Source of the DNA: DAIQNV01 sp038748775
Lineage (GTDB): Bacteria > Planctomycetota > Phycisphaerae > Phycisphaerales > UBA1924
Direction: 5' to 3'
NCBI GenBank assembly: GCA_038748775.1
Contig: JBCDIT010000001.1
Coordinates: 372,001 to 436,000, forward strand
Length of the DNA stretch: 64,000 nt
In this document: positions 23,260-32,169 of the stretch, piece by piece
Layout: every line of letters starts with the position of its first letter
How positions within the stretch are numbered: the first letter of the stretch is position 1
The notes under the pieces: generated by a model
What the model was told of the DNA's origin: nothing
The model's input: the letters and a program-made list of their open reading frames with translations, nothing else
Databases searched by the model: none
Translations under genes and position numbers: made by a program

Positions 23260-25314
23260 ATGTCCGATGCAGTTTCTATGTCCAAGGCAGGCCTCGATCT
23301 CGTCGCGCTCGCGGCCGAGACCGTCGCGCCTCGCCCTGCGCCGAGGCCGAGCGACTGGGCCGCCGAGAACCTGGTGCTGTCCAACAAAGAGTCGCCCGAT
23401 GCGCCCGGGCCGTTCGACCCCGATGCGCTGCCGTGGCAGCGCGCGGTGATCGACCTCCCGTTCGATCGCAACGATCGACGCGGCGCCGTGATCGTCAAGC
23501 GGAGCCAGGTCGGGATCTCGATCGCGATGCTCGTCGACCTCGCGTACTTCATGGACACGAGCGACGGGCCGATGCTCTACACGATCGCCGACGCCCTCGA
23601 GGCGACGAACATGGCGCACTCGAGGTTCCGACCGATGTGCGCGAGCTCGCCGCGGCTCGACGCGTCGATCAAGGCGGGGACGGATGGCCAGCGCGACCTC
23701 ATGGCCGAGCTGCACTACGCGAGCGGCCGAATCGACTTCGTCGGCGGCGGCAGCCCGTCGAGGTATTCGACGCGGCCGTACCGGCGCATCTGGGCCGATG
23801 AGTGGGAGAACATCGAGAAGAACTTCCCGACGGGCGCCGTCGGTGACCCGCATAAGTTCCTGCTCGGCCGCATGGGCAGCTTCACCTTGGGGACGTGGTT
23901 CTGCGCGCTCGGGCACCCGACGATGATGGGCCGGGGCATCGAGGCCCTGTGGGACAAAGAGAGCGATCAGGGCGAGTGGGTCTTCGATTGCCCCCACTGC
24001 TCCGCGACGATCTACCCGAGGTGGTCGACGTGTGTCCGCTTCGGTGAGCGCGACGCTCACGGCCAGGACGTCGCGGAGTCGGCGTCGTTCTGCTGCCCTT
24101 CGTGCGCTGCGGTGATCTCGGACCGCGATCGCCGGGAGGCCGTGTGGCCCGCGAGCGAGCGCCACCCTCGGGGCTCCGGCCGACTGGGCACGCAGCTCGG
24201 TAACGCCGAGGCCGCCAAGCGGCCGTACGCGGGCGTTCGGATCTCGGGCCTTGTCGACCCGAGGCGGGACCTGATCGAACTCACGAGCGAGTGGTGCACG
24301 TGCCAGACCGACGAGGCTCGGCAGGCGTTCCTCAACACGCGGATCGGCGAGGGGTTCACGCCCGCCAGGGCCATGCTCACCATCGATCAGCTCGATCGAT
24401 CGGTCAGCGATTCGGCGGTGACCGACGCGATCCCGGCCGTCCCGGGTGGTCCCGAGCACGGGGCCCGTCTGATCGTCGCGGGCATCGACGTGCAGGCGCC
24501 CCAGCAAGACCCGACGTTCTACGCGTGGGTTCGGGCCTACGCGCCGGGGGGTGTCGTGTACTCGCTCGACATGCCCCGTATCGGCGGCGTCAACAGTTGG
24601 GACGCGCTCGAGCGATGGGCGAGCGAGTGGTCGTGCCCCGTTCTCGACGACGCCGGCCAGATGATCGGGAGGATCGGGCTGCAGGGCGTCGGGATTGATG
24701 CCGCGTACCCGTCGCCGGGGATCGTCTATGACTGGTGCCGTCGTCCGATCGCGATGCGTCACGGCGTGTACGCCGGCTCATCGATCAAGCTGGTACCGGT
24801 GAGGTTCCGGTCGCAGCTCCACGGGGACGTGCCCTGGACCAAGGTCCCGGCGAGCAAGTGCATCGACAAGGAACGCCCGCAGCTCGGGCCGATCGACAGC
24901 TACTACCTGCACCGGCACACCGCGATCGATCGGACCTATCAGACGCTCGCGCAGGAGCGCACGGTGTTCTTGCACACACTCGATGACGCTCGCCGCGCTC
25001 ACCTCGTGAGCCAGGTGCTGATGCCGCTGAGGAAGCAGCACGGCCAGGAGAGCCACGAGCGGCTTGAGTGGGACTGCGCCAAGGGATCGCGCGACGACTG
25101 GATGACCGCCGGCGCCTACGCCGACGCGGCCGCCGCGATCGCGCTCAGGCTCGCCCAACTGGACACGCTGCCGAGCTTGTCCGAGTTGGTTCACGCTCAG
25201 CCCTCGCCGCCTCGCGATCCGGGACGGGGTGGGCAGCCCATCGGACAAGCGACCCGACAGCCGATCGGACGCGCGGGGCCGCTTGGCTCTGCATACGCCG
25301 GGGGCTTCGGATGA
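23260..25314 (+). CDS. large terminase subunit (GpA family)
   Basis: A 684-residue packaging ATPase-nuclease of the lambda GpA type. Opening segment PSDWAAENLVLSNKESPDAP with LPWQRAVIDLP matches the family; the Walker A-like KRSQVGIS lies at about 79-86 (Lys, then Gln-Val-Gly) and the acidic box IWADEWENI near 176. A zinc pair follows, CPHC near 244 and CPSC near 279. The nuclease half starts at RLIVAGIDVQ with its Asp near 409, and KHWD-like residues are replaced by RLEWDCAKGSRDDW near 607. It would cut concatemers and power DNA into proheads. Separated from the small subunit by the cargo block, but followed directly by capsid-related genes. Confidence 0.93.
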   Translation: MSDAVSMSKAGLDLVALAAETVAPRPAPRPSDWAAENLVLSNKESPDAPGPFDPDALPWQRAVIDLPFDRNDRRGAVIVKRSQVGISIAMLVDLAYFMDTSDGPMLYTIADALEATNMAHSRFRPMCASSPRLDASIKAGTDGQRDLMAELHYASGRIDFVGGGSPSRYSTRPYRRIWADEWENIEKNFPTGAVGDPHKFLLGRMGSFTLGTWFCALGHPTMMGRGIEALWDKESDQGEWVFDCPHCSATIYPRWSTCVRFGERDAHGQDVAESASFCCPSCAAVISDRDRREAVWPASERHPRGSGRLGTQLGNAEAAKRPYAGVRISGLVDPRRDLIELTSEWCTCQTDEARQAFLNTRIGEGFTPARAMLTIDQLDRSVSDSAVTDAIPAVPGGPEHGARLIVAGIDVQAPQQDPTFYAWVRAYAPGGVVYSLDMPRIGGVNSWDALERWASEWSCPVLDDAGQMIGRIGLQGVGIDAAYPSPGIVYDWCRRPIAMRHGVYAGSSIKLVPVRFRSQLHGDVPWTKVPASKCIDKERPQLGPIDSYYLHRHTAIDRTYQTLAQERTVFLHTLDDARRAHLVSQVLMPLRKQHGQESHERLEWDCAKGSRDDWMTAGAYADAAAAIALRLAQLDTLPSLSELVHAQPSPPRDPGRGGQPIGQATRQPIGRAGPLGSAYAGGFG

Positions 25315-25532
25315 CGAACCACGCATCGGTCGGCTGCCCAGCCGTGAGCTACCGATCGGAGCCGGCCCGGATCGACCAGGTCCGGTGTCCGGCGTGTGGG
25401 CACTACGGGTGCCCTATACGACGCACACGCGTGCGAGGAGTGTTCGTATGCCGAACACGGCGGTGCGCGTACTGCGAATACCAATGGGTCAAACGAACCA
25501 GATTGAGTCGACAAACCCACGGATCTGTGTGA
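25311..25532 (+). CDS. small zinc-ribbon protein, Com-like
   Basis: A 73-residue protein in an ATGA overlap with the terminase. Residues 24-61 hold CPACGHYGC, a hydrophobic arch, then CRTRRCAYCEYQW: two CxxC knuckles in a ribbon, followed by a basic tail (VKRTRLSRQ). Similar small ribbons such as Mu Com bind mRNA and activate translation of a late gene. That parallel is by form only. Confidence 0.65.
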   Translation: MTNHASVGCPAVSYRSEPARIDQVRCPACGHYGCPIRRTRVRGVFVCRTRRCAYCEYQWVKRTRLSRQTHGSV

Positions 25533-25549
25533 CTTGCTATCGTCCGGGG

Positions 25550-25885
25550 ATGACCCCGGAACGATTCTCGGACTTGCTCGAGTCGCTGCTGAACCAACGC
25601 CGGCCGGGCCTCAACCCCCTGGGCTGGAAACGCGTTGGATCTACGTGGTACGACACTTACGAGGAAACCGACCTCCAGTCGATGGACGCAACGGTGCGGG
25701 CGGCCTGGCTGTACGTGTGGGCCGGATGGCTCATGCAAGAGCATGGACTCAAACCCATGTACACCGGAACTGTGTGGGAATGGCATAGCAACGGCCAGCT
25801 CCTGGCCGCCCAGCCGGATCAAGGTGATGCGATCGCCCAGGCCATGTGCCTCACTTGTGGGCTCGCGTGGTCGACGTACCGATAA
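25550..25885 (+). CDS. phage protein of unknown function
   Basis: A 111-residue protein from ATG 25550. The sequence is aromatic-rich (LGWKRVGSTWYDTYEE, AAWLYVWAGWLMQEHG, GTVWEWHSNGQLL) and ends with a lone C-x2-C (MCLTCGLAW). It is the last gene before an intrinsic terminator, ending the cargo/terminase transcript. Not recognised. Confidence 0.6.
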   Translation: MTPERFSDLLESLLNQRRPGLNPLGWKRVGSTWYDTYEETDLQSMDATVRAAWLYVWAGWLMQEHGLKPMYTGTVWEWHSNGQLLAAQPDQGDAIAQAMCLTCGLAWSTYR

Positions 25886-25906
25886 CCGGTGCTTTGCACG
25901 GTTTTT
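25884..25906 (+). terminator. intrinsic terminator after the terminase operon
   Basis: AACC-g-GTGC, a TTT loop, GCACGGTT, and then a T-run (25902-25906). The hairpin is 8 bp with one bulged G and starts inside the TAA stop. It separates the packaging/modification block from the capsid operon, which therefore needs its own promoter. Confidence 0.8.
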
Positions 25907-26318
25907 AGGCAATTTGATCGGGGCTTGATCGCACAAGATTGCGGTCGGCAGGACGCCTGAGCGGCCGGCGGGTCATCTAAATACACAAGACGCGGTCACT
26001 TTTTTCTGCCTGTTTCGGGTATAACAACACCCAAAGTGTGACACAACTGCGCCCCGAGGGGAGGCATGGTGCGCGGGTCACCGAATCGCCCCCAGTTCTG
26101 TGCTTTTTACGGTGCATCGACACTGTTGAACCGGCGGGGTCATTCGACCATAAAACGTGTGCGGGCCGATCCGTAGCGTTCGGACCGCCCCTCCGCTCTC
26201 GGTTGAGCTGACGACATCTCGGCCCGCGATCGCGCAGAGCGCATCTGGAAACCTTGGCCTCTTTCTTGGTCCCGGTGTCGCTGCGCGTGTTGCTATTTGT
26301 GTGCGTTTTGAGGAGACT
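25907..26318 (+). promoter_or_regulatory. late-operon control region
   Basis: No gene here. Sites seen: an extended -10-like GGGTATAAC around 26018-26026 after a T-run; a TGTGACACA palindrome at 26037-26045 matching the core of the dyad at 10650-10662; and GTGCGTTTTGAGGAGAC at 26301-26317, closely similar to the promoter/operator motifs at 5834 and 12067, just before the gpW-like start. Which of these starts late transcription cannot be decided by eye. Confidence 0.5.
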
Positions 26319-26549
26319 ATGCGCATCATGGCGAACTCTGACGCTGAAACCCTGGAGGCCCTCAAGACCACGCGGGACCGGCTCATCGCGGGCGGCGTGA
26401 CCGAGGTGGGGACAGCGGGCGGGCAAACCTGGAAGTACCAGGATCTTCCGTCGCTCCACAAGCTCATCGAGACCTACGAGGACCGCGTGGCCAACGCTGC
26501 GGGGACGCGGTTCCAGGCGGTTGCCTTTGGTAACCCAGGGGGCGGGTGA
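26319..26549 (+). CDS. gpW-like head-tail joining protein
   Basis: A 76-residue protein, the first gene of the late operon. MANSDAETLEALKTTRDRLI with a later GGQTWKYQDLPSLHKLIETY is the two-helix-plus-hairpin pattern of lambda gpW, which fills the portal-tail interface; length is in range (gpW is 68). ATG 26319 follows GAGGAG closely; ATG 26328 is possible. It ends in an ATGA overlap with the portal gene, the same order as lambda W-B. Confidence 0.82.
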   Translation: MRIMANSDAETLEALKTTRDRLIAGGVTEVGTAGGQTWKYQDLPSLHKLIETYEDRVANAAGTRFQAVAFGNPGGG

Positions 26550-28273
26550 TGAGTATCACCGGCCTTGACGTGCCTCCCCGGTTTGGTCCCGACATCACGG
26601 GCCTCGGTGCCGATGCGATGCTCCGACCGCCCCCCCAGGCCGATCGCATCGCGGACGGCGACGCGTTCGAAGCGGGTGAGCGGAACCGTCGTCATGCGGA
26701 GTGGCTGCCCGCTCAGAGCGGCCCGAACCTCGTCAACGACAAGAACCTCTCGGTCGTCGTTCGCCGCAGCCGTGAGTTGGCTCGCAACCATTGCATCATA
26801 TCGGGCGCGATGAGGCGGCTGGCCGATCGCGTTGTCGGCCCCGGGCAGGGCGTCACCGTGCGCCCCGCGACCGCGTGGCCCGAGCTCAATCGAAGGCTCG
26901 GGGAGCTGTGGGACGAGCACCAGTCCGCGATCGACGCCGACCGGTGCCGACCGCTGAGCGAACTCGAGCACGTCACCATCCAGGAGTTGTTTGCTGCGGG
27001 TGATCTCGCGGTCCGCGACATCGTCGCCGAGGCGTGGCGAGGCGTTCCGACCGGCCCGGCCATCGAGCTGATCCCGCACGAGCGCGTCCCGCTCGAGTTC
27101 AGCGGTGAGATCACCGAGGGCGAGTTCGCAGGCCGAGAGATCCGCCAGGGCGTCGAACAGATCGCCGGTCGTTCGGCCGCGTTGTGGGTTCACGTCCGCC
27201 ACCCCAGCGACGACGTGCTCCACCTGCCGGCCTTTCTTCCGTTCGGCTCTGCTCTGAGCGCCGGGCTCCCGCTCGGGGATCCGACGAAGTTCCCGGGGCT
27301 CGAGCGTCTCGATGGGCGAACGGCCAGGCTTGTGCACCAGGCGGGCCGGGTTGGTCAGGTGCGGGGCGTCCCGATGACGGCCGCGGCCGCCTTCGCGGCG
27401 CGTGACGCGAAGAACTTCGGCGAGGCCGCGCTGATGCAGGCGCAGATCGCCGCGTTCCTCGGGATCGCGGTGGAAGGCGGATACACCGGGGCGCCCAAGG
27501 ATGCGACGAACTCGTTCACCGATATGAACGGGAACCCGATCACCCATATGTGGCCCGGGATGGTCGCGAGCGTGCCGCGCGGGGAGGGCAACCCGGTGCA
27601 CGTCCTGTCGCCCGCGTTGCCGTCGCCGAACGTGTCCGCGTTCATCGACAAGCTCGTGGACTGGATCGCGGCCTCGGTCGGGAGCAACTACGCGGAACTC
27701 ACCGGCGACTTTAGCCGGACGACCTTCGCGGCGGCCCAGGTCGGCAGCATGGGCACGCGCCGGATGGTCGCCTCGCTCCGGCAGCTCCTGCTCGCACGCA
27801 TCGCTCGTCCGGCCTACCGCGAGTTCGTCGCGTGGAGCATTACGTTCGGCGGCGTCGAGCTTGATGCCGAACAAGCCCGCGTCTGGGCGGCCGAACCACA
27901 GAAGTTGTTTAAGTCGGCTCCTGTCATGCCCGGCGAGGAATGGGTGAACCCAGCGACCGAAGCCACGGCCGAGGACATCGCGCTCGGCAACGGCACGCTG
28001 ACGTTCCCGATGATCGCCGCCAGACGCGGGCGGACGTGGGCCGACATGGCCGACGAGCAAGCCGAGGCCGAGCGTCAACTCTGGGACGCGAGGGTTTCGC
28101 GCGGCCTGCCGGGGCAGGGGTTGGCCGCTGCGGCTGCGACGACGCCGGGACAGCGGTCGCGGGCGGTTGACGCCGAGCGTGACGGTCCACCCCGCGAAGA
28201 CAGCGACGACAACGACCAAGGCGGCGATCAGGCGAACGGGCCGATCCCGTTTGCGAACGGGAGCACAACGTGA
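26549..28273 (+). CDS. portal protein (lambda GpB family)
   Basis: A 574-residue portal. RRSRELARNHCIISGAMRRL then VVGPGQGVTVRP near residues 69-110 is the family head; the middle contains GIAVEGGYTGAPKDATNSFT, MWPGMVASVPRGEGN, and NYAELTGDFSRTTFAAAQVG, as in lambda-type portals. The last 60 residues are acidic and low in complexity (DDNDQGGDQANG) and could be trimmed in the virion. The ring forms the DNA entry and exit point. Coupled to the capsid fusion by a four-base overlap. Confidence 0.92.
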   Translation: MSITGLDVPPRFGPDITGLGADAMLRPPPQADRIADGDAFEAGERNRRHAEWLPAQSGPNLVNDKNLSVVVRRSRELARNHCIISGAMRRLADRVVGPGQGVTVRPATAWPELNRRLGELWDEHQSAIDADRCRPLSELEHVTIQELFAAGDLAVRDIVAEAWRGVPTGPAIELIPHERVPLEFSGEITEGEFAGREIRQGVEQIAGRSAALWVHVRHPSDDVLHLPAFLPFGSALSAGLPLGDPTKFPGLERLDGRTARLVHQAGRVGQVRGVPMTAAAAFAARDAKNFGEAALMQAQIAAFLGIAVEGGYTGAPKDATNSFTDMNGNPITHMWPGMVASVPRGEGNPVHVLSPALPSPNVSAFIDKLVDWIAASVGSNYAELTGDFSRTTFAAAQVGSMGTRRMVASLRQLLLARIARPAYREFVAWSITFGGVELDAEQARVWAAEPQKLFKSAPVMPGEEWVNPATEATAEDIALGNGTLTFPMIAARRGRTWADMADEQAEAERQLWDARVSRGLPGQGLAAAAATTPGQRSRAVDAERDGPPREDSDDNDQGGDQANGPIPFANGSTT

Positions 28274-30864
28274 CCACCAAAACCGAAACGCACGGCTTCG
28301 ACTACCTGATCAGCACGTCCGTTCAGGACGCCATGGGGAGCGCGTTCTCTTCTTCGGGTGAACTCCTCTCGTCCAATGCCGGCGAGCTCGCCGAGCACGG
28401 GCGGCGGGCTCGCGGCTTCTTTGACACGCTCTGCGCCGAGCTGGGCGACGGCGATCCGGTCGTCGTCGATCGCGTTGCGGGAGATCAGGCGCAGGGCCTC
28501 GATGGGGCTTCGCCGCCCGTGCTCTACGCCCGGGCGGGCACGGTCGCCGTTGTGCCCGTACACGGCGTGCTCGAGGACTCGCCCGAGGCCGCGGCCCGAG
28601 TGGGCGGCACGAGCTACCGCACGCTGATCTCGGCGATCGCCACGGCGAACGCGGATGATCAGGTCAACTCGATTGCCCTGCACGTCAGTTCCCCGGGCGG
28701 GTCCGCCTTCGGCGTCGAGCAGGCCGGGGACGCGATCGCCCAGAGCGGCAAACCCGTGACGACGATCTACGACCAGCTCGGGGCGTCGGGCGCGTTGTGG
28801 CTCGGTAGCCAAGCCGGGGACGTGGTCGTCGCCGATCGGGGGACCTTTGTTGGTTCGCTCGGCGTCAAGACCATCCTTATGAGCTTTGCCGGGATGCTCG
28901 CCAACGCGGGGATCCACGTCGAGGACGTGAAGACCGACCCCCGCAAGGCCGCGGGCACACCGGTCAGGATGACCGCGATCACCGACGATGACCGCAAGGC
29001 CGCCAGGTCGCGCATCGATTCGATCATGGACCGATTCGTCGAGGCGGTGTCTTCCGGTCGTGGGATCAACGCCGAGGCGATGGTCCCCATCGCCACCGGT
29101 GAGTTGTTTACCGCTGACACCGCGATCTCTCTCGGCTTGGTCGATCGCGTTGAGCGGCCCTCGACGGCCGTACGCCGGATGAACGACACCGCTCAGGGCC
29201 CCGGCGGCGTGCCGGGCGCTCCCGGTGTCACCTCCGGCGCGACCGGCCAACCCCCACCGTTTGACCCGTCCACCGTTCGGACGGACACGCCCGCCGCGGG
29301 CGATTCGATTCACACCCCCATAGACGGAGGTAGCACAGTGACCACTCCTATGAACCCCGGGGGTCAGACCGCCCCGGCCCCGACCGCAACCGCCGACCCG
29401 AGCCCGACCGATCCGGTGCACGCGTCGCAGATCGACCAGGCCCGCGCCGAGGCGGCCGCCGCCGAGCGTGCCCGTCTGCTCGGCATCGATTTCGCCGCGG
29501 CGCCGTACGCCGGTCGGCCGGGCGTTGCCGAGTTTCTGGAATCCGCCAAGACCAGCGGGACGAGTGTCGAAGGCTTCAAGTCGGGACTGCTCGACAAGCT
29601 CCAAGAACACGCGGCGCCGCTGCCCGATGCCACGGCGGTCGACGGCGGCGACGGCGACGAACGTAAGTACGGCGACATGGCGGCTGTGCTCGCCGATACC
29701 GTCTTGGGCGGCGGTCTGTCCGAGGCATTGAACAACGACGACTACTCCAGGGTGGCCAAGCAGTTCGGCGAGTCCGACGCGGCCGCCACCTCGCAGTCGA
29801 TCGAGCGGGGCGAGTCCTCGGGGCTCAGTGGGCTGACAATCAGGGCCGTTGCGACGTCGTTCGCGATCGGCGCGATGGGTCTATCGCCCGTCGCGGCCTC
29901 GAACGCTGCTCGTGTGTGGGAAGCGAATATTAACGCGTACACGCGCCCCGAGAGTATCGCGGCCGGCTCGGCGCACTCGAGCGGGTCGCTCCCGGCCATC
30001 CTGCGCGACGCGATGCGGAAGATCATGCTCGTCGGCTTCATCGAAGAGCCGACGATCTACCAAAACTTCTGCCGGGTCATCACCGCGCAGGACTTCCGTG
30101 ATATCTACATCAGCCGGGCGTCGGCGTTCCCGGAATTCGACGAGGTGCCCGAGGGCGACGAGCCCGACGAGGCCACCCTGCGGGATCGTGAGATCTCGAT
30201 GAAGGTGACGCCGTTCGGCAAGCTACTCAGCCTGACCGAGCAAATGCTCCGCAACGACGACATGAACGCGCTGCAGCAGATTCGCATCATGGGCGGACAG
30301 GCCGCCGCTCGCGTCCCGGATCGTCTGGTCGTTGCCCAGCTCAACGCCAACCCGACCATGAAGTTCGACGACGTGCCGTTTTTCGACGAGGCCCGGAAGA
30401 ACCTGGCCACGGCCGGCGGCGAGATCACACACGCCCGTCTGCTCGCGGGCATCAAGGCGATGAGCAACCAGTCGCTTCTCAACGCGGCCGGCGAGGAATC
30501 GCGCCGCACGATCTTGCGGCCGGGCTACGTCATCGTGCCCGCCGGCCTTGGCGTCGATGCCGAGCAGGTCATCAACAGCCCGGTGATCCGCGGCGCGTCC
30601 AACGACGAGCCGACCAACGCGCGCGTCCGTGCTCTCAAGGTGCTCGAGACCGAGCACAAGGACGGAGCCGCGTGGGACATGGTGACCGACCCGCGCCGGT
30701 CGAACGCCGCGGCCGCGGTCGTCGCGTTCCTCGACAACCAGCGCACGCCTGTCATCCGCCAGAAAGAGGCCGGGTTTAACAAGGTCGAGTGGGAGTTCAA
30801 GCTCCCCGGTGTGGTCGCCAGGCTCCTCGACCCCGAGGCGGCGTACCGGAACCCGGGCGCCTGA
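28270..30864 (+). CDS. S49 protease-scaffold-major capsid protein fusion
   Basis: An 864-residue polyprotein. Residues 78-300 are an S49/ClpP-like head protease: VAVVPVHGVLE, SPGGSAFG near 141-148, GASGALWLG with the probable catalytic Ser173, and a possible Lys at 226 (DPRKAAG). Residues 315-365 are a Pro/Gly/Thr-rich linker. Residues 375-500 look like a helical scaffold (delta) domain. Residues 500-864 carry the capsid fold, with MKVTPFGKLLSLTEQMLRND, RPGYVIVPAG and WDMVTDPRRSNAAAAVVAFL. In lambda these three functions are C, Nu3 and E. Cleavage sites are not assigned. An internal ribosome binding site and start at 29326-29340 could supply extra scaffold-capsid product. Confidence 0.88.
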   Translation: MTTKTETHGFDYLISTSVQDAMGSAFSSSGELLSSNAGELAEHGRRARGFFDTLCAELGDGDPVVVDRVAGDQAQGLDGASPPVLYARAGTVAVVPVHGVLEDSPEAAARVGGTSYRTLISAIATANADDQVNSIALHVSSPGGSAFGVEQAGDAIAQSGKPVTTIYDQLGASGALWLGSQAGDVVVADRGTFVGSLGVKTILMSFAGMLANAGIHVEDVKTDPRKAAGTPVRMTAITDDDRKAARSRIDSIMDRFVEAVSSGRGINAEAMVPIATGELFTADTAISLGLVDRVERPSTAVRRMNDTAQGPGGVPGAPGVTSGATGQPPPFDPSTVRTDTPAAGDSIHTPIDGGSTVTTPMNPGGQTAPAPTATADPSPTDPVHASQIDQARAEAAAAERARLLGIDFAAAPYAGRPGVAEFLESAKTSGTSVEGFKSGLLDKLQEHAAPLPDATAVDGGDGDERKYGDMAAVLADTVLGGGLSEALNNDDYSRVAKQFGESDAAATSQSIERGESSGLSGLTIRAVATSFAIGAMGLSPVAASNAARVWEANINAYTRPESIAAGSAHSSGSLPAILRDAMRKIMLVGFIEEPTIYQNFCRVITAQDFRDIYISRASAFPEFDEVPEGDEPDEATLRDREISMKVTPFGKLLSLTEQMLRNDDMNALQQIRIMGGQAAARVPDRLVVAQLNANPTMKFDDVPFFDEARKNLATAGGEITHARLLAGIKAMSNQSLLNAAGEESRRTILRPGYVIVPAGLGVDAEQVINSPVIRGASNDEPTNARVRALKVLETEHKDGAAWDMVTDPRRSNAAAAVVAFLDNQRTPVIRQKEAGFNKVEWEFKLPGVVARLLDPEAAYRNPGA
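29326..29340 (+). promoter_or_regulatory. internal ribosome binding site and GTG start in the capsid fusion
   Basis: GGAGGT at 29326-29331, seven bases from GGAGG to GTG 29338, in the same frame as the fusion. Initiation here yields a 508-residue scaffold-capsid protein without protease, as lambda Nu3 starts inside C. The site codes GGSTVTTPM in the linker. Confidence 0.65.
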
Positions 30865-30950
30865 ACCTGAACCTTTTTTCTCCGACCGGGCCGGTGTGAG
30901 ACCCGCCGCCCCGTGATTCGCGGCCCCATCGCAAACGAGAGGACCAACTC

Positions 30951-31550
30951 ATGGCACGGCTCATCAAGAAGCACACGCAAGACAACTCGCTGAAGTGGAC
31001 GAACAGCTCCGCGGCGATCATCGCGGGGTTCGGCGTTGTCGAGACGGGACTGGCCTACGGAATCGCGCAGGCTCCGATCGGCGTCGGCGCGACCGGGGCG
31101 ATCGTGTTCGGCGGCATCTGGGAGGTCGGCAAGCAGACCGGCACAGCGCTGGCGGCCGGGGCCCGCGTTGGCTGGGACGCGGACAACAACCGCGTCAGCG
31201 CCGACCTAGGCACGCTGTTCGGCGAGGTGGTCGAGGACGCCGCGGCGAGCGCGACGACCGTGAAGGTCCGCCTTTCCCTGAGTAAGCACGAGCTGGCCGG
31301 TGGTCGCAAATTCGCCGTTCGTCGTGCCGTGACGGGTGCCGAGGCCACCGCGAACCAGGTCACCATCGCCGCCGCGGAAACCGGTGGCGCCGGTGACATC
31401 GAGATCGAACACGCGTACATCCGCACCGCTTCGGGCGCCCTCAACACCGCGGGCGCGGCGTGGGGTGTGCCCGGTGACGGCACGGTTGTGCTGAGCGCGA
31501 CCGCGGTCGCGTCGGACGACGAGGTCGTCGTGGTCGGGCTCGCCAAGTAA
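30951..31550 (+). CDS. DUF2190-type capsid decoration protein
   Basis: A 199-residue protein. The first 110 residues match DUF2190 with GLAYGIAQAPIGVGATGAIV and FGGIWEVGKQTGTALAAGAR, the small beta-barrel often encoded right after the capsid gene and thought to act like lambda gpD. The rest is an extra beta domain (LSLSKHELAGGRKFAVRRA, GDGTVVLSATAVASDDEV). GAGAGGAC precedes ATG 30951. It would stabilise the expanded head. Confidence 0.78.
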   Translation: MARLIKKHTQDNSLKWTNSSAAIIAGFGVVETGLAYGIAQAPIGVGATGAIVFGGIWEVGKQTGTALAAGARVGWDADNNRVSADLGTLFGEVVEDAAASATTVKVRLSLSKHELAGGRKFAVRRAVTGAEATANQVTIAAAETGGAGDIEIEHAYIRTASGALNTAGAAWGVPGDGTVVLSATAVASDDEVVVVGLAK

Positions 31551-31656
31551 AGCGTCAGGTCGATCGTCGGCCGAGCGGTGTGAGCGAGATTCACCGTCCT
31601 GCACTCGCCGCCTCGGCCTTTTCCCCGCCCCGTTGGACACGGCGCGGCGGGGTTTG

Positions 31657-32169
31657 ATGAGTTCGCTGCCGATCCAGCCCGGTACGTCCTCGGGGCCGGT
31701 TGCCCCGGTCGAGTCGTCGGCTCTCGTCGCCGGCTACGCCCGGCCTGCGCACGAGACGCTCGTCGCCCAGACCCTGACCGCCGTCGCTGCGGCCTCGGGC
31801 GTCCCGTCGATCGTGCGGCCCAGGGGATGCGACCCGCGGTCGGCCGACGTCGGCGTCGTCGTGTTGGTGATGGTCGACCCGGGTGACCAACAGACGAGAC
31901 CGCGTCCCGCGGGCGTCGGCGCCGCGGCGCAGGCGGCCGGCCGGCTGGCGGACATTCCAGAATGGACCGTGTCGCTGTCGCTCGATCAGGGCGCGACCGA
32001 GGCCGAGGTGCACGTCGGGGCGACGCTCGAGTTCCCGAGGGCGGCGCTGGGCCTTGACCCCAATGAACAAGCGCCCACCGTCTGGCTCGAGGTTAAAGAG
32101 CGCCGCCGCGACGTCGGGGGTTGGGTGCTCGGGTGCAAGCGCACACGCGTGCAGGGGGACGTCCTTTGA
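31657..32169 (+). CDS. phage head-tail region protein, unknown
   Basis: A 170-residue protein from ATG 31657; an upstream TTG at 31633 has no better ribosome binding site. It begins with a Ser/Pro-rich stretch, then VVVLVMVDPGDQQ and WTVSLSLDQGATEAEVHVGA, a beta-rich core. Its place between the decoration gene and tail-type genes suggests a head completion or connector protein; sequence does not confirm. Overlaps the next gene by four bases. Confidence 0.6.
   Translation: MSSLPIQPGTSSGPVAPVESSALVAGYARPAHETLVAQTLTAVAAASGVPSIVRPRGCDPRSADVGVVVLVMVDPGDQQTRPRPAGVGAAAQAAGRLADIPEWTVSLSLDQGATEAEVHVGATLEFPRAALGLDPNEQAPTVWLEVKERRRDVGGWVLGCKRTRVQGDVL

Noticed and set aside
22762..24762. A 666-codon open frame antisense to the DUF1643 and terminase genes
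   Set aside because: GC-rich codon bias leaves antisense frames free of stops; composition is Arg/Pro/Ala-rich without domains, and the sense genes are clear.
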